A stretch of DNA of 37,540 nucleotides from Fibrobacter sp. Lineage in GTDB: Bacteria > Fibrobacterota > Chitinivibrionia > Chitinivibrionales > Chitinispirillaceae. A program made the translations under genes and the position numbers. This document shows positions 8,459-17,350 of the stretch, one piece after another. The stretch is from positions 1 through 37,540 of the forward strand of contig JAAYYB010000169.1 of NCBI GenBank assembly GCA_012515615.1, given 5' to 3'. Each line of letters starts with the position of its first letter. Within the stretch, counting starts at the first letter, position 1. Under the pieces are notes generated by a model. The model saw nothing but the letters and a program-made list of their open reading frames with translations, did no database searches and was not told where the DNA came from.

Positions 8459-8521
8459 CTCAGTTGGTAGAGCAATTGATTCGTAATCAGTAGGTCAGGG
8501 GTTCGAGTCCCCTTCCCGGCT
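8449..8521 (+). tRNA. tRNA-Thr(CGT)
   Basis: A full 73-base cloverleaf can be drawn by hand. The acceptor GCCGGGA/TCCCGGC is perfect, the D stem is GCTC/GAGC, and the anticodon stem ATTGA/TCAGT has loop TTCGTAA. The T stem is AGGGG/CCCCT with loop TTCGAGT. Anticodon CGT reads ACG (Thr), and the loop resembles other bacterial tRNA-Thr(CGT). The discriminator base is T and CCA is not encoded, so it must be added enzymatically. A TATATT box at 8431-8436 could be the -10 of its own promoter. Confidence 0.95.
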
Positions 8522-8534
8522 TTGTTCTTTCAAG

Positions 8535-8554
8535 GATACGGAGTCTCTCGTATC
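8535..8554 (+). other. hairpin downstream of tRNA-Thr
   Basis: GATACG and CGTATC pair around eight bases, 13 bases after the tRNA end. There is no T-run, so it is more likely a processing or stability element than a terminator. The rest of the 8522-8708 gap shows only a short GCCC/GGGC hairpin near 8583 followed by a loose T-rich stretch. Confidence 0.3.
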
Positions 8555-8708
8555 GAGGTTTGAGAAATCATGGGGAATAGATGCCCTTATCGGGCTTGAT
8601 CTTTTTCGCCAAAGCCGAATCACGATTGATTATGAAAGTTCAAACATCATTTCTGAACCGTATAATGTAGAGAAATGAAACCAAATGCCGGCCTGGAGTT
8701 AGGGTTTT

Positions 8709-9470
8709 TTATAAAACGATAAACCTTATTCCAAACCTGATCTGCCAGTTGGAACCTGGTACTTTCGGCGGAGCTTCCAGATTAGTGGCATCTTTTTCGT
8801 AAACCGCAGTGTATCCTTTTTCCTCGATGCGTTTTTTCCACGTGAAACTCATCTGTTCGAAGGCGACTTCGCCAAAAACAGCAGTCAAATCAGAAAGCGG
8901 GATGTCAATTCCGATCAAACCGAGCAGTCCTAAGGCGGGTGTAGATTTGATTTTACCTTCACGGTTATCTACATCTGTCCCGGTTACAGTTACAGTCTCG
9001 TATACAGCCTCGTAGGAAAGGGAATTCCAGAAAAACCCTATGCCCACCCCTGTATACATGTTAAGCAGTTCGAGAATTTCAAATCTTGGTACCACAAGCG
9101 CTTTGATTCCGAACAGCTGTGCCTTATACTCGATACTGCTGTCAGTAACAGTGGCTCCTGCCAGTGTACGGACGTTCCTGGTTTCCAGACCGGGTATTTT
9201 TCCTGAATATCCGAATGCGGCCTGGAGTGCCACGTTTTCCATCATGAAATACTGTACTCCTGCATCGAGTTTTATACCCTGCCCGTAATTGAAGTATTTG
9301 TCTTCTCTTTCGGAAAGAATCTGGTTATCAAATGTATGTGATGAAAACGTTAGTCCTCCGGTGGGGAACCCGAATCCCAAAGAGGTAAAGATGTTAAGTG
9401 TTTCATTAGTTTGTGCCAGTGTAAAAGAAACCGCCGCGAGTACTATAAGTAAGATTTTTCTGCAATTCAT
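8709..9470 (-). CDS. outer-membrane beta-barrel protein, function unknown
   Basis: This 253-residue protein has a clear signal peptide (KILLIVLAAVSFTLAQ). Alternating hydrophobic/polar strands end in WQIRFGIRFIVL, the pattern of a small OmpA/OmpW-like eight-stranded barrel, so the outer membrane is the likely location. AAGGAGG stands just before the ATG. It is the last gene of the minus-strand operon, 26 bases after the branching-enzyme gene. No specific function can be read from the sequence. Being co-transcribed with another barrel and a lipoprotein suggests an envelope role (inference). Confidence 0.72.
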   Translation of the reverse strand: MNCRKILLIVLAAVSFTLAQTNETLNIFTSLGFGFPTGGLTFSSHTFDNQILSEREDKYFNYGQGIKLDAGVQYFMMENVALQAAFGYSGKIPGLETRNVRTLAGATVTDSSIEYKAQLFGIKALVVPRFEILELLNMYTGVGIGFFWNSLSYEAVYETVTVTGTDVDNREGKIKSTPALGLLGLIGIDIPLSDLTAVFGEVAFEQMSFTWKKRIEEKGYTAVYEKDATNLEAPPKVPGSNWQIRFGIRFIVL

Positions 9471-9496
9471 ATTACCTCCTTAGTGAGGAACCCTGT

Positions 9497-11092
9497 TCAG
9501 GAATAGACTCTGTAATCTATCTCAGGGAAAATATTATTGTGCGATTCAAGAAGTGAAATAAAGTCGAAATCGTATCTGTTATTCTGTAAATCTTCATAGA
9601 GCCGCAGGAAGTTTGCGATGTGTTCTTTTGTGCGCCTCTGTGCATATTGAACCATCGTGCCTGTTTTCATGATGAATGCCCAGTCGCTTGACTCGGCAAG
9701 AAGCAGTTCGCGCGCCATCTGATTAAGTAACCGCTTCAGGTTCTGATCTGGATCGGGGAATTTCCTGGCGCAGTCAATCATCCGCTCTTCCATCCGGTGC
9801 AGATGACGGTAGATCCAGCTGTTGCACTCCTGAAGCCAGACCTCAGAGTAGCCGCCCTCGCCCCAGGATGAGAATGCCGGCTGACAGTGCTGGTTTGAAG
9901 GATAGATTTTAAGGTAGTCTGAGGGTGTTGCAAGGGAGATGGTATCCTGTTCGAAGGAGATTTTACGAATAAGAAAATTCAGCCATTCAGGGCCCTCATA
10001 CCACCAGTGCCCGAACAGTTCAGCGTCGTATGGGGCCACGATAATCGGCTTGCGGTCCATCATGGAACTCAGATGTTCGACCTGTTTCTGGCGGTTGAAC
10101 ATGAAATTTCCAGCATGCAGGGCAGCGGTTCTGATCCCCTCATCCCGGTTATAGGGCTGTTTCTCGTTTCCTTGCCCTGTTACTTTATGGTACTTGATAG
10201 ATGTACTGGTTCTTGTGCCGATAGGGTCGATATAGGGCGCTATGTAATCCATGTCAAGATCAAAGCCGATGTCACGATAGAAGTCACGGTAGGATGGGTG
10301 GCCCGGGTAGCCTTCCTGGGCACTCCAGACTGATTTTGATGATTCAACATCCCGCCCGAAAGCCGCCACTTTTGTGTCTTTACAATTAACAGGTGCGTAG
10401 ACTCCATGTTTGGGCAGTGGATCGGCATGGAGAATTCCATGGGTTTCCAGAAAAAAATATCCTATACCCGCTTCGTCAACAAATTTCTCGACACCGGGGT
10501 AGTATCCGCATTCAGGAAGCCAGATACCTGGAGGATTTCGGCCGAAAAAACGCTGATAAGAATTGACAGCGGTCAAAATCTGTGCCCGTACAGCATTTGG
10601 GTTTACCTGCATGTTAGGCAGGTATCCATGAGTTGCGGCGCAGGTGATGATCTCCAGAAAACCAAGATCCTGGAATTTCTTGAAGCCCTTTGTGGCATCA
10701 GCCCCGTATACATTGTTAAAAAGATTCCGGCAGAGCGTAAACCTGCTCAGATACATCTCTGCTATAGTATGGAACTTTGTGTTTTGTGTTCGGTTGAGTT
10801 CTTTTTCTGTCAGCTCAATAAGATTATTTAATCTTTTCTGATAGCGCTCCTGCAGCAGCCCGTCAGCCATCATTGAGCAGAGTGTAGGTGTAAGCGACAT
10901 AGTGATTTTAAACGGGACACCGTCGGAAACCAGGTTGTCAAATATTGCAAGCAGAGGCAGATAGCACTCGGTCATGGCCTCATAAAACCAGTTCTCTTCC
11001 AGCATGTAGTCGCATTCAGGATGCCTTACATAGGGAAGATGGGCATGAAGCACAAGACTCAGGTAACCTTTTGTAGTGTTATGGCTGTCCAT
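9497..11092 (-). CDS. GH57-type 1,4-alpha-glucan branching enzyme (DUF1957-like)
   Basis: This enzyme is expected to cut alpha-1,4-glucan and rejoin it by alpha-1,6 links to make glycogen-like polymer. GH57 landmarks are visible: HAHLPYV (16-22), the nucleophile motif GIWLPECGYYPG with Glu194, and the acid motif APYDAELFGHWWYEG with Asp356. The C-terminal helical part (about 400-530) fits the DUF1957 branching-enzyme subfamily at the usual length. No signal peptide is seen, so it should be cytoplasmic. A DUF4912 gene lies 20 bases upstream, a pairing known from other genomes. No strong ribosome-binding site precedes the ATG, so translation may depend on coupling. Confidence 0.88.
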   Translation of the reverse strand: MDSHNTTKGYLSLVLHAHLPYVRHPECDYMLEENWFYEAMTECYLPLLAIFDNLVSDGVPFKITMSLTPTLCSMMADGLLQERYQKRLNNLIELTEKELNRTQNTKFHTIAEMYLSRFTLCRNLFNNVYGADATKGFKKFQDLGFLEIITCAATHGYLPNMQVNPNAVRAQILTAVNSYQRFFGRNPPGIWLPECGYYPGVEKFVDEAGIGYFFLETHGILHADPLPKHGVYAPVNCKDTKVAAFGRDVESSKSVWSAQEGYPGHPSYRDFYRDIGFDLDMDYIAPYIDPIGTRTSTSIKYHKVTGQGNEKQPYNRDEGIRTAALHAGNFMFNRQKQVEHLSSMMDRKPIIVAPYDAELFGHWWYEGPEWLNFLIRKISFEQDTISLATPSDYLKIYPSNQHCQPAFSSWGEGGYSEVWLQECNSWIYRHLHRMEERMIDCARKFPDPDQNLKRLLNQMARELLLAESSDWAFIMKTGTMVQYAQRRTKEHIANFLRLYEDLQNNRYDFDFISLLESHNNIFPEIDYRVYS

Positions 11093-11112
11093 ATTTATTC
11101 TAAATCTGAAAC

Positions 11113-11769
11113 TCAGAAGGAGGATGATCCCAAATAGGGCGTATTGTCCGAAATCTCACTGTGAGCTTTAACTGTGGATCTCTTTACCATAGATGATTTT
11201 GCGGAGAACTGAATCAGCTGTTCTGTTTTTTCTGAAAACCATTTCTGATCGATCGTTTTACTGACGTCTGTTTGTGGTGGAGGTAATGTACCTGTTTCGC
11301 TGATGAATGAGTAGTTGCCATGTGAATTAATGGTGCCAAATTCAAACCGGTGCGGTTCTCCGGGTCCGGGCACATTTATGAATTGCTCGAAGCTGTTCCG
11401 GCAGATGTCAAAATGATGACTGGCAGGCTGTCTGTCTTCCTGTCTGCCCTTAACGGTAAGTACTATTTTGGATCCAAGCTGAGATTCTGATGTTTTTCTT
11501 TTAAGAGTTTCGGGGGTGAATTCCCAATATACAAAAGAGGTCAAGGGATCTCTGGGAATAGCACATACATAATCCTGATCATACTTCTGGGGGATATCGG
11601 TGCTGAATTTATAGCGTGGACCGTTGTTTGATGATTTCTTTACTTGTGGCACAGCAGAGGCGTTTCCGGATCTGGTCGAATCCGGATTTCTGCTTTTTCG
11701 GCCTTGACTGGAGTTTTTCCGCACGCTTTTGGTTTCAGGTTTGGAAACTTTGTTCAGCCTGGATCCCAT
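11113..11769 (-). CDS. DUF4912 domain protein
   Basis: A basic, low-complexity N-terminus (Lys/Ser/Arg-rich, about 1-60) leads into a DUF4912-like domain. Its signs are DYVCAIPRDPLTSFVYWEF, a VKGR strand and FINVPGPGEPHRFEFG-type strands, as in the family's carbohydrate-binding-like fold. The track start is 11781, but the internal ATG at 11769 has GGAG six bases upstream and is preferred (218 residues). DUF4912 proteins are commonly encoded next to GH57 glucan enzymes, as here, and may help bind or target glucan; the biochemical role is not established. No signal peptide is present, so it probably works in the cytoplasm with the branching enzyme. Confidence 0.8.
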   Translation of the reverse strand: MGSRLNKVSKPETKSVRKNSSQGRKSRNPDSTRSGNASAVPQVKKSSNNGPRYKFSTDIPQKYDQDYVCAIPRDPLTSFVYWEFTPETLKRKTSESQLGSKIVLTVKGRQEDRQPASHHFDICRNSFEQFINVPGPGEPHRFEFGTINSHGNYSFISETGTLPPPQTDVSKTIDQKWFSEKTEQLIQFSAKSSMVKRSTVKAHSEISDNTPYLGSSSF

Positions 11770-11811
11770 TATTTTCTCCATAGAGTCTCGAAAAAGAGCG
11801 CGCTGAACCGG

Positions 11812-13056
11812 TCAATAGCTGTCCTGAGCGGATTGATACCATTTCCTGCCGGCGTTTATTCCCAGATAAATTCCTGCAAACTCTTCTGTAAAGTTCTTGA
11901 AATTGCTGTCCCATCTTCGGCCGTATTCCAATACAATGTCAAAAAGTCCTCCACCGTCCCTGAGCGGAAGACCTGTGCCAAGAGTAAAGGCGAATTCAGC
12001 CGCATCGGGAGTCGGGAGCTGGGAGTACCTGAATCCTGCGCGGTACTGCATTATCTCGTAATACTTCGGAGTAAGGAGGTTTGGGGCGGGTATATACTCA
12101 GTTCCGATAGAGAAATTGTAGGCTCTGTCATATTTATCTGATTTTTTGCTTATTTCAGAATAGAATCTCTCCCACAGCGTAGCCCCGATTTCCATAGCAG
12201 CAAACCATTCTGGCGATATCCTGTAAGATGCTCCCAAAGCCATGGAGGGAGCAGGTTTAAGATCGTAGCTTGATTTCCTTGTGATTATCGAGTCTTTGAA
12301 GGGGGAATCTGCCTTTACTCTTGTACCTTTGATGGTTCTGATGTCTGTGGCGGTGCCGGAAAAGACATACTGTCCTGAGATACCCAGTGTAAAATCTTTG
12401 AGTGATGTCTGAACTCCGGCTCTGATACCATTACTAGTAAAAGCGGTGCGTGTTGAATCAATCAGTGTGTCGCTCAGGAGTCCTTCTGTTTTCCTGATCA
12501 GGGAAGAGTTGCTTTTGTAATAAAGCCGCTGATAGGCGATTCCGACTGTGGCCCATTTCCTGATTGGTATACCCCATCCGGCCTGCCAGTTGGCAGTCCC
12601 ACCGTTTCTGACCAGGGCCAGATCTTCTGTTTCTTCAAGATTTCCGATACGGTAATCTCTTGACAGTCTGAAGTTAAGCTCTGTATCGGTTTGCTGAGAA
12701 TAGGAGAAGCCAAGGGATCCGATGATTCCCAGTGGAAATGAAAAGGACAGAACCCTTGGACTGAAACCCATATGGCTTGTCCTGTCACCGTTGTCAAGAA
12801 TATTCAGCAGATCCAGCGCAAAGACCGCACTGAAAACAGCTCTGTTCACATTGCCCAGATTTGCCGGATTGTCGCCCATCCCGTAGTAATCATCGGCTAC
12901 ACCTGTTCCCGCTCCGCCAATGGCAAGTGATGGTCCATTGGAGTTCTGCAGAGGAAGACCGAACGGGTATTGAAGCCCCAGAACCGACTGGGAATAGATA
13001 ATCGCTGCACTGAAAATCAGAAGCAGGAACGTCAAGAACATTTTATTATTTGACAT
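11812..13056 (-). CDS. PorV/FadL-like outer-membrane beta-barrel protein
   Basis: This 414-residue protein has a signal peptide (FLTFLLLIFSAAIIYSQ). Its N-terminal motif, GPSLAIGGAGTGVADDYYGMGDNPANLG, is typical of FadL/PorV/UPF0164-type barrels, where a small plug segment contains a G-rich turn and an NPA motif. The rest is alternating beta strands with aromatic girdles. PorV proteins act in type IX secretion in the FCB group, but many relatives are transporters of unknown cargo, so I assign only the family. It lies 14 bases after the upstream lipoprotein gene and 42 bases before the DUF4912 start. Confidence 0.72.
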   Translation of the reverse strand: MSNNKMFLTFLLLIFSAAIIYSQSVLGLQYPFGLPLQNSNGPSLAIGGAGTGVADDYYGMGDNPANLGNVNRAVFSAVFALDLLNILDNGDRTSHMGFSPRVLSFSFPLGIIGSLGFSYSQQTDTELNFRLSRDYRIGNLEETEDLALVRNGGTANWQAGWGIPIRKWATVGIAYQRLYYKSNSSLIRKTEGLLSDTLIDSTRTAFTSNGIRAGVQTSLKDFTLGISGQYVFSGTATDIRTIKGTRVKADSPFKDSIITRKSSYDLKPAPSMALGASYRISPEWFAAMEIGATLWERFYSEISKKSDKYDRAYNFSIGTEYIPAPNLLTPKYYEIMQYRAGFRYSQLPTPDAAEFAFTLGTGLPLRDGGGLFDIVLEYGRRWDSNFKNFTEEFAGIYLGINAGRKWYQSAQDSY

Positions 13057-13070
13057 GTTAAACTTTTCTG

Positions 13071-14351
13071 CTACTTAAAGGTTGATAGGACAACATTGAA
13101 AACCGGTTTTCTCCACTCCACTCTTTCCCAACTGATATTTTTTACATCATCAAACTTGTTGACCTGGATGTAAAGGTAAACTGTGGAAGGACGGGTGGAT
13201 CTTAAGCTTTGAAGGTGTCTGTCTACGAAAAGAATGATGGAGTTGGTCATTTTACCTGATTTGTCATATTCAGCTTCTATGTTTAATTTTCCGGACCCGA
13301 TCAGAGAATCCAGTACAATTCCATCCTGAATCAGTTCATCAGAGAGGTAATGGCGAACAGAAAAAAGGGAATCCTTTTTGTCTAAATTCTCATATGAAAG
13401 TGGTCTTAATTCCAGACCTGCAGAAAGAATTTCGTTGAACCCGGTTGTACTCATCGTGTCCCAGAGTGATGAGATGTCGATCTGGAAGACTGCGGTGCGT
13501 TCAGATGCGCTTGAAGAAAGCGGCTTGTCTTTGACTTCACCGATATCATCTTCGAAGGCTATGTAGTTGCTGTAAGAGGCGCCAGTCAGAGAATCTATGC
13601 GGGTGATGACGGAATCCTTCTTGTTTATTTTCTGGGTTCTTTTGTGTGCAATTTTCATTACAGGTGAACGGAGTCTGACAAAACTTGAGTCATTTTCGTT
13701 GAAAAGACAAAAACTGAAGGTTGATTTTAAAGAGTCGCAGGGGTTGGTACATGAAGGGTCTTTTTTATCAGGACAATCGTCAAGACATTCCTGATAAGCC
13801 AGACAGGCATCAAATATTGATTGTGCCAGATCAGAGTCCTCGATTTCAACATTGAGTTTTTTGCTGCTTGTGTCCCGGACAAGTTTTCCGATGAGCATAC
13901 CGGTCGGGTCTGAAGTACGGGAATATTTCTTATTCTGGGAGCATGAATAAAGAGTCAGATTATGAGTTTCAAGAGATCTGGTACCAAAAGAGATCGTGTC
14001 GAAGGAAAGGGAGATGGCAACCAGCTTATCTTTGGTTTGAAAACGCCGGCCCACATTTTTCCCTATGACAAATTCCGTGAAACCAGTTGTTGTGTATCCC
14101 TCTTTAGAGCCGGCAGCAATGACACCTGTGTGTATACCAAATCGGGTATTATTTTGGTCGGGGATGCTGAAGGCGTCTGTTACGATGCTGTTGTTTCGGT
14201 AAAAAGTCTGAAAGTTCTGGTCAATATTTACTGCAGAAGGATTATAACTGCTGACAATATCTCTGCCTAGACCGGTTGAATCTTCAAGATCCGAGCATGC
14301 CAGGATTAATGGCAGCATCGTTATTAATAATCTGGTAATTTTCTTTATCAT
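13071..14351 (-). CDS. large exported lipoprotein, function unknown
   Basis: This 426-residue protein begins with a lipoprotein signal ending I-L-A-C, so Cys19 is the predicted lipid anchor. The mature part is beta-rich and Ser/Asp-rich, without a motif I recognise. A cysteine cluster near the middle (about residues 180-220, including CLAYQECLDDCPD and CTNPC) contains at least seven Cys, likely disulfide-bonded in the periplasm or at the surface. It is the promoter-proximal gene of the minus-strand operon, 14 bases before the PorV-like gene, so it may be a surface partner of that barrel (inference). Confidence 0.7.
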   Translation of the reverse strand: MIKKITRLLITMLPLILACSDLEDSTGLGRDIVSSYNPSAVNIDQNFQTFYRNNSIVTDAFSIPDQNNTRFGIHTGVIAAGSKEGYTTTGFTEFVIGKNVGRRFQTKDKLVAISLSFDTISFGTRSLETHNLTLYSCSQNKKYSRTSDPTGMLIGKLVRDTSSKKLNVEIEDSDLAQSIFDACLAYQECLDDCPDKKDPSCTNPCDSLKSTFSFCLFNENDSSFVRLRSPVMKIAHKRTQKINKKDSVITRIDSLTGASYSNYIAFEDDIGEVKDKPLSSSASERTAVFQIDISSLWDTMSTTGFNEILSAGLELRPLSYENLDKKDSLFSVRHYLSDELIQDGIVLDSLIGSGKLNIEAEYDKSGKMTNSIILFVDRHLQSLRSTRPSTVYLYIQVNKFDDVKNISWERVEWRKPVFNVVLSTFK

Positions 14352-14421
14352 TACACCTGCCGGGAGATTGTTAAAAGTGAGTTCTGGTACAGCGGATAAG
14401 TACCTCTGATATGAATAGATA

Positions 14422-14451
14422 AAAATAGGTTTGAGAGCTCAGGTAAGTCAA
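14422..14451 (-). promoter_or_regulatory. promoter of the minus-strand lipoprotein-GH57 operon
   Basis: On the minus strand, TTGACT (14451-14446), an 18-base spacer and TATTTT (14427-14422) lie about 70 bases upstream of the lipoprotein start. Confidence 0.5.
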
Positions 14452-14540
14452 ACTCTTCATTGTGTTTCCATAAGATTAAATTTTTACGGAATCGGCTTTC
14501 AGTTCAGCTGATTTTTAAGTATTTTCGTTTAAGAGGTGAA

Positions 14541-14571
14541 CGCTGCTTAAAAAGGCAGCGGCCGATTTTTT
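14541..14571 (+). promoter_or_regulatory. hairpin plus T6, possible attenuator
   Basis: CGCTGC and GCAGCG pair around eight bases, followed after five bases by six T's, all 51 bases before the diguanylate cyclase gene. No + strand gene lies directly upstream, so a leader attenuator is possible. The stem is short, and chance cannot be excluded. Confidence 0.35.
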
Positions 14572-14621
14572 GACCTATATCGATAGATCTGCCTTTCAAA
14601 TCTCATCCTGTCTGGAATTTT

Positions 14622-16082
14622 ATGAATAATCACCAGATTAAACGGGCTTCCGAATGCAGCATCCTTGTGGTGGACGACGAGGAGATTATCTGTGATGTTC
14701 TCAAAGATGCTCTTGAGCCTTTTTACAAAGTCACCGCCTGCAACAGCGGCAAAGAGGCGCTGAATCTGATAGGTCAGAATGATTATGATATTGTTATTAC
14801 CGATCTGAAGCTGCGGGATATTTCCGGGATTGATGTTCTGAATTTTATTAAAAACAGGGATGAGTATGCGGAGGTTATTATAATCACCGGTTATGCATCC
14901 CTGGATACAGCGACAACGGCGATAAATCAGGGCGTTAATTCATACCTGTTAAAGCCGCTGGATATTTCAGATTTTCTCATTCAGGTGGAAAAAGCGGTGG
15001 CATCAAGGCTTTTTCACCTTAAGAGCCTGAGTATTATGCATCAGTCCGAAGGTATTTCCACAGAGGTCAAGGAACACCTGTTTGATCTGTCATCGCTTTA
15101 CTTCTTTACAAGAAAACTGATGCTTTCCCTTGAGGTTTCGGAGATAATGCGCATAACTCTTGAGGAAGCGAATCAGAAGATGGGATCTGTTCTTTCTGTG
15201 ATAAGTGTAAACCTGTTCGGGTTTACGGAAGTTTTCGCTATGCCCTCATCGGGAGAGATAGATCCAAAGGAGGTCAGCAGGCTTCTTCTGGGCATGCATC
15301 AGAAGACAATGCCTCTTGTGGACAAGGAGAGGTTTTCAGAAGGCGAAGTGCCGTTATTTGTTTACAAGGGCAAGAAGGGTAAAGCTCCCGGGATCAATAC
15401 ACTCTATCCATTGAGCGTTCCAATGATGGTGGGGGGCAGGGCGGTCGGGTCTCTTACGGTGTTCTACGATAGTCAATCAAAGATCAGCACCGATCAGAGC
15501 CAGTTTCTTTATGTTTTCAGCTCCATGGTTTCATCTGTGGTTGAACACGGATACACAGCTTTGCAGGCACGGCGACAGGCGAAAACAGACAGCCTCACCG
15601 GGATAGCCAACCACAGGCTTTTTCAGGAAACTCTGGACAGGGAAATCGCGCGGGCAAACCGGAAAAATGGTTTGTTTTCGCTTCTTTTGATCGATATCGA
15701 TGATTTCAAGAAAATAAATGATACTTACGGTCACCAGGTTGGTGATGCTGTATTGATAGATTTGACAAGAAGGCTTTCTGCGATGATCAGGGCCTGTGAT
15801 CTTTTCGCAAGGTACGGAGGGGAGGAGTTCGCCCTGGTGCTTCCCGATACAGATCTGGCCGGAGCAGAGATCCTTGCTTCAAGAATTATACAAACCGTTT
15901 CTTCAAAACCTTATTCTTCTCCTCAGAACCTGATCTATTACACGATCAGTATCGGGCTGGCTGTATTTGACTGGAATGACAACATTAAAAAAGACAGGCT
16001 GATCGAAGTCGCTGACAGGGCACTTTACACATCAAAAAGAAATGGAAAGAACAGGTTTACAATTGGCAGTATTTCAGTATGA
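14622..16082 (+). CDS. response-regulator diguanylate cyclase (REC-GAF-like-GGDEF)
   Basis: This protein is expected to make c-di-GMP under phosphorylation control. The receiver domain (12-125) keeps the acidic pair Asp18/Asp19, phosphoacceptor Asp61, Thr89 and Lys111. A middle region (about 150-310) resembles a GAF-type sensor, less securely. The GGDEF domain (317-480) has an intact GGEEF active site (399-403), preceded at the right distance by RACD (390-393), an RxxD inhibitory site, so product feedback is likely. The final four bases (ATGA) overlap the waaA start. The partner kinase is not in the window. Confidence 0.92.
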   Translation: MNNHQIKRASECSILVVDDEEIICDVLKDALEPFYKVTACNSGKEALNLIGQNDYDIVITDLKLRDISGIDVLNFIKNRDEYAEVIIITGYASLDTATTAINQGVNSYLLKPLDISDFLIQVEKAVASRLFHLKSLSIMHQSEGISTEVKEHLFDLSSLYFFTRKLMLSLEVSEIMRITLEEANQKMGSVLSVISVNLFGFTEVFAMPSSGEIDPKEVSRLLLGMHQKTMPLVDKERFSEGEVPLFVYKGKKGKAPGINTLYPLSVPMMVGGRAVGSLTVFYDSQSKISTDQSQFLYVFSSMVSSVVEHGYTALQARRQAKTDSLTGIANHRLFQETLDREIARANRKNGLFSLLLIDIDDFKKINDTYGHQVGDAVLIDLTRRLSAMIRACDLFARYGGEEFALVLPDTDLAGAEILASRIIQTVSSKPYSSPQNLIYYTISIGLAVFDWNDNIKKDRLIEVADRALYTSKRNGKNRFTIGSISV

Positions 16083-17350
16083 AAATAAAATATGCTCTGA
16101 TTTCATCCTTTATAGTTGGCTACAGCACAATTCTGGAACTGGTACGATGGCTCATTTTTCCCTTTTTAAAAGGAATCAGTGAGAGAAAGGGCTGGGATCT
16201 TGCTGCCAGGCAGCGTTTCCCATATTCGATTAAGGATCACAGGAACAGGGCGGTTGTGTGGGTTCATGCTGCATCTTTAGGCGAAGCAAAACTTCTGCAC
16301 AAATTTCTTGAGATTCTCGAGCAGCGTCATCCTGAAGACCTCTACCTCGTAACTGCCGCAACACGCAACGGCGTCCAGTTTCTTCAGGAAAGGCCCACCA
16401 ACACCATTTGCGCGACGGGTTTTCTGCCGATAGATACAATTCCGCTTATAAAAGGGGTGATTGAGCATTTCCGGGTATCCCGTGTCTGGCTGCTTGAGAC
16501 TGAGCTATGGCCATCCATGCTCTGGACCTGCAAGCGTAAAGGAATCCCGGTAGGTATTGTGAATGCACGGATAGAGGAAAAGTCTTTTGTCAATTACCGG
16601 CGGCTCAAAGGGGTGCTGCAGTATCTGTTTGAATGTTTTGATGTGGTTCTGGCGCAGAACGAGACATACGCGGCCCGATTTACACAGCTAGGTGTGAAGA
16701 GCGATAATATTCACATCGTTGGAAATTTAAAGAGCCACATAATGATAAAACGCCCGCCCAGAAAAGAGTGGCTGGCGCTCAGAAAGGGGCTTAACCTCAA
16801 CGACAGCCAGTTTGTGATTACAGCAGGATGTGTGCATGCACAGGAGGGCAAGGCGCTCAAAACATGCTTTGATATTCTGAAAAACAGCAATATGCCCTGC
16901 AAACTTATCATAGTTCCCCGTTATCTTGAGGAAGTTCCGGAGCTGCTTGCTCAGATGGATGGAAATGTGGTCCATATCCGGGACATTACCACTTCAAGTA
17001 AATGGGAAATCTGCCTGATTGAAAAAATCGGTATACTTGACGATATGTACAAAATCGCTGATGCTGCGATTGTGGGCGGAACATTCGATTCCACAGGCTG
17101 TCATAATGTCTGGGATCCCGCAAAGTACGGCATTCCCGTATTTTTCGGTCCCAGCTACCACACCCAGAAAGACGGATGTGAAAAATTGATGAATGCAGGT
17201 GTTGGCTTCAGGGCAGAAAGCCCTGCGGAACTGGCCTCGGCTATCATCAGAGTCATGAAGACTGATGCAAAGAAGTTCGTAAATGCTCAGATCATGTTCA
17301 AGGAAACAATTAACAAAAGCCAGTCGGTTCTGGAGCCGCTTATCCCATGA
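16079..17350 (+). CDS. waaA: 3-deoxy-D-manno-octulosonic acid (Kdo) transferase
   Basis: WaaA/KdtA (GT30) adds Kdo from CMP-Kdo to the lipid A precursor at the inner membrane. The N-terminal hydrophobic segment (about 5-25) is the membrane anchor. Family stretches include VVWVHAASLGEAKLL, FLPIDTIPLI, WLLETELWPSMLW, PVGIVNARIEEKSF and, in the donor-binding half, VGGTFDSTGCHNVWDPAKYGIPVFFGP. At 423 residues it is the usual length. It overlaps the cyclase gene upstream and holA downstream by ATGA, giving tight translational coupling. It shows that the organism makes LPS, hence an outer membrane. Confidence 0.92.
   Translation: MKIKYALISSFIVGYSTILELVRWLIFPFLKGISERKGWDLAARQRFPYSIKDHRNRAVVWVHAASLGEAKLLHKFLEILEQRHPEDLYLVTAATRNGVQFLQERPTNTICATGFLPIDTIPLIKGVIEHFRVSRVWLLETELWPSMLWTCKRKGIPVGIVNARIEEKSFVNYRRLKGVLQYLFECFDVVLAQNETYAARFTQLGVKSDNIHIVGNLKSHIMIKRPPRKEWLALRKGLNLNDSQFVITAGCVHAQEGKALKTCFDILKNSNMPCKLIIVPRYLEEVPELLAQMDGNVVHIRDITTSSKWEICLIEKIGILDDMYKIADAAIVGGTFDSTGCHNVWDPAKYGIPVFFGPSYHTQKDGCEKLMNAGVGFRAESPAELASAIIRVMKTDAKKFVNAQIMFKETINKSQSVLEPLIP

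Noticed and set aside
7995-8521. Pair of phage attachment sites at tRNA-Thr
   Set aside because: The shared part is the 5' half of the tRNA rather than the 3' end, and no integrase or phage gene lies between.
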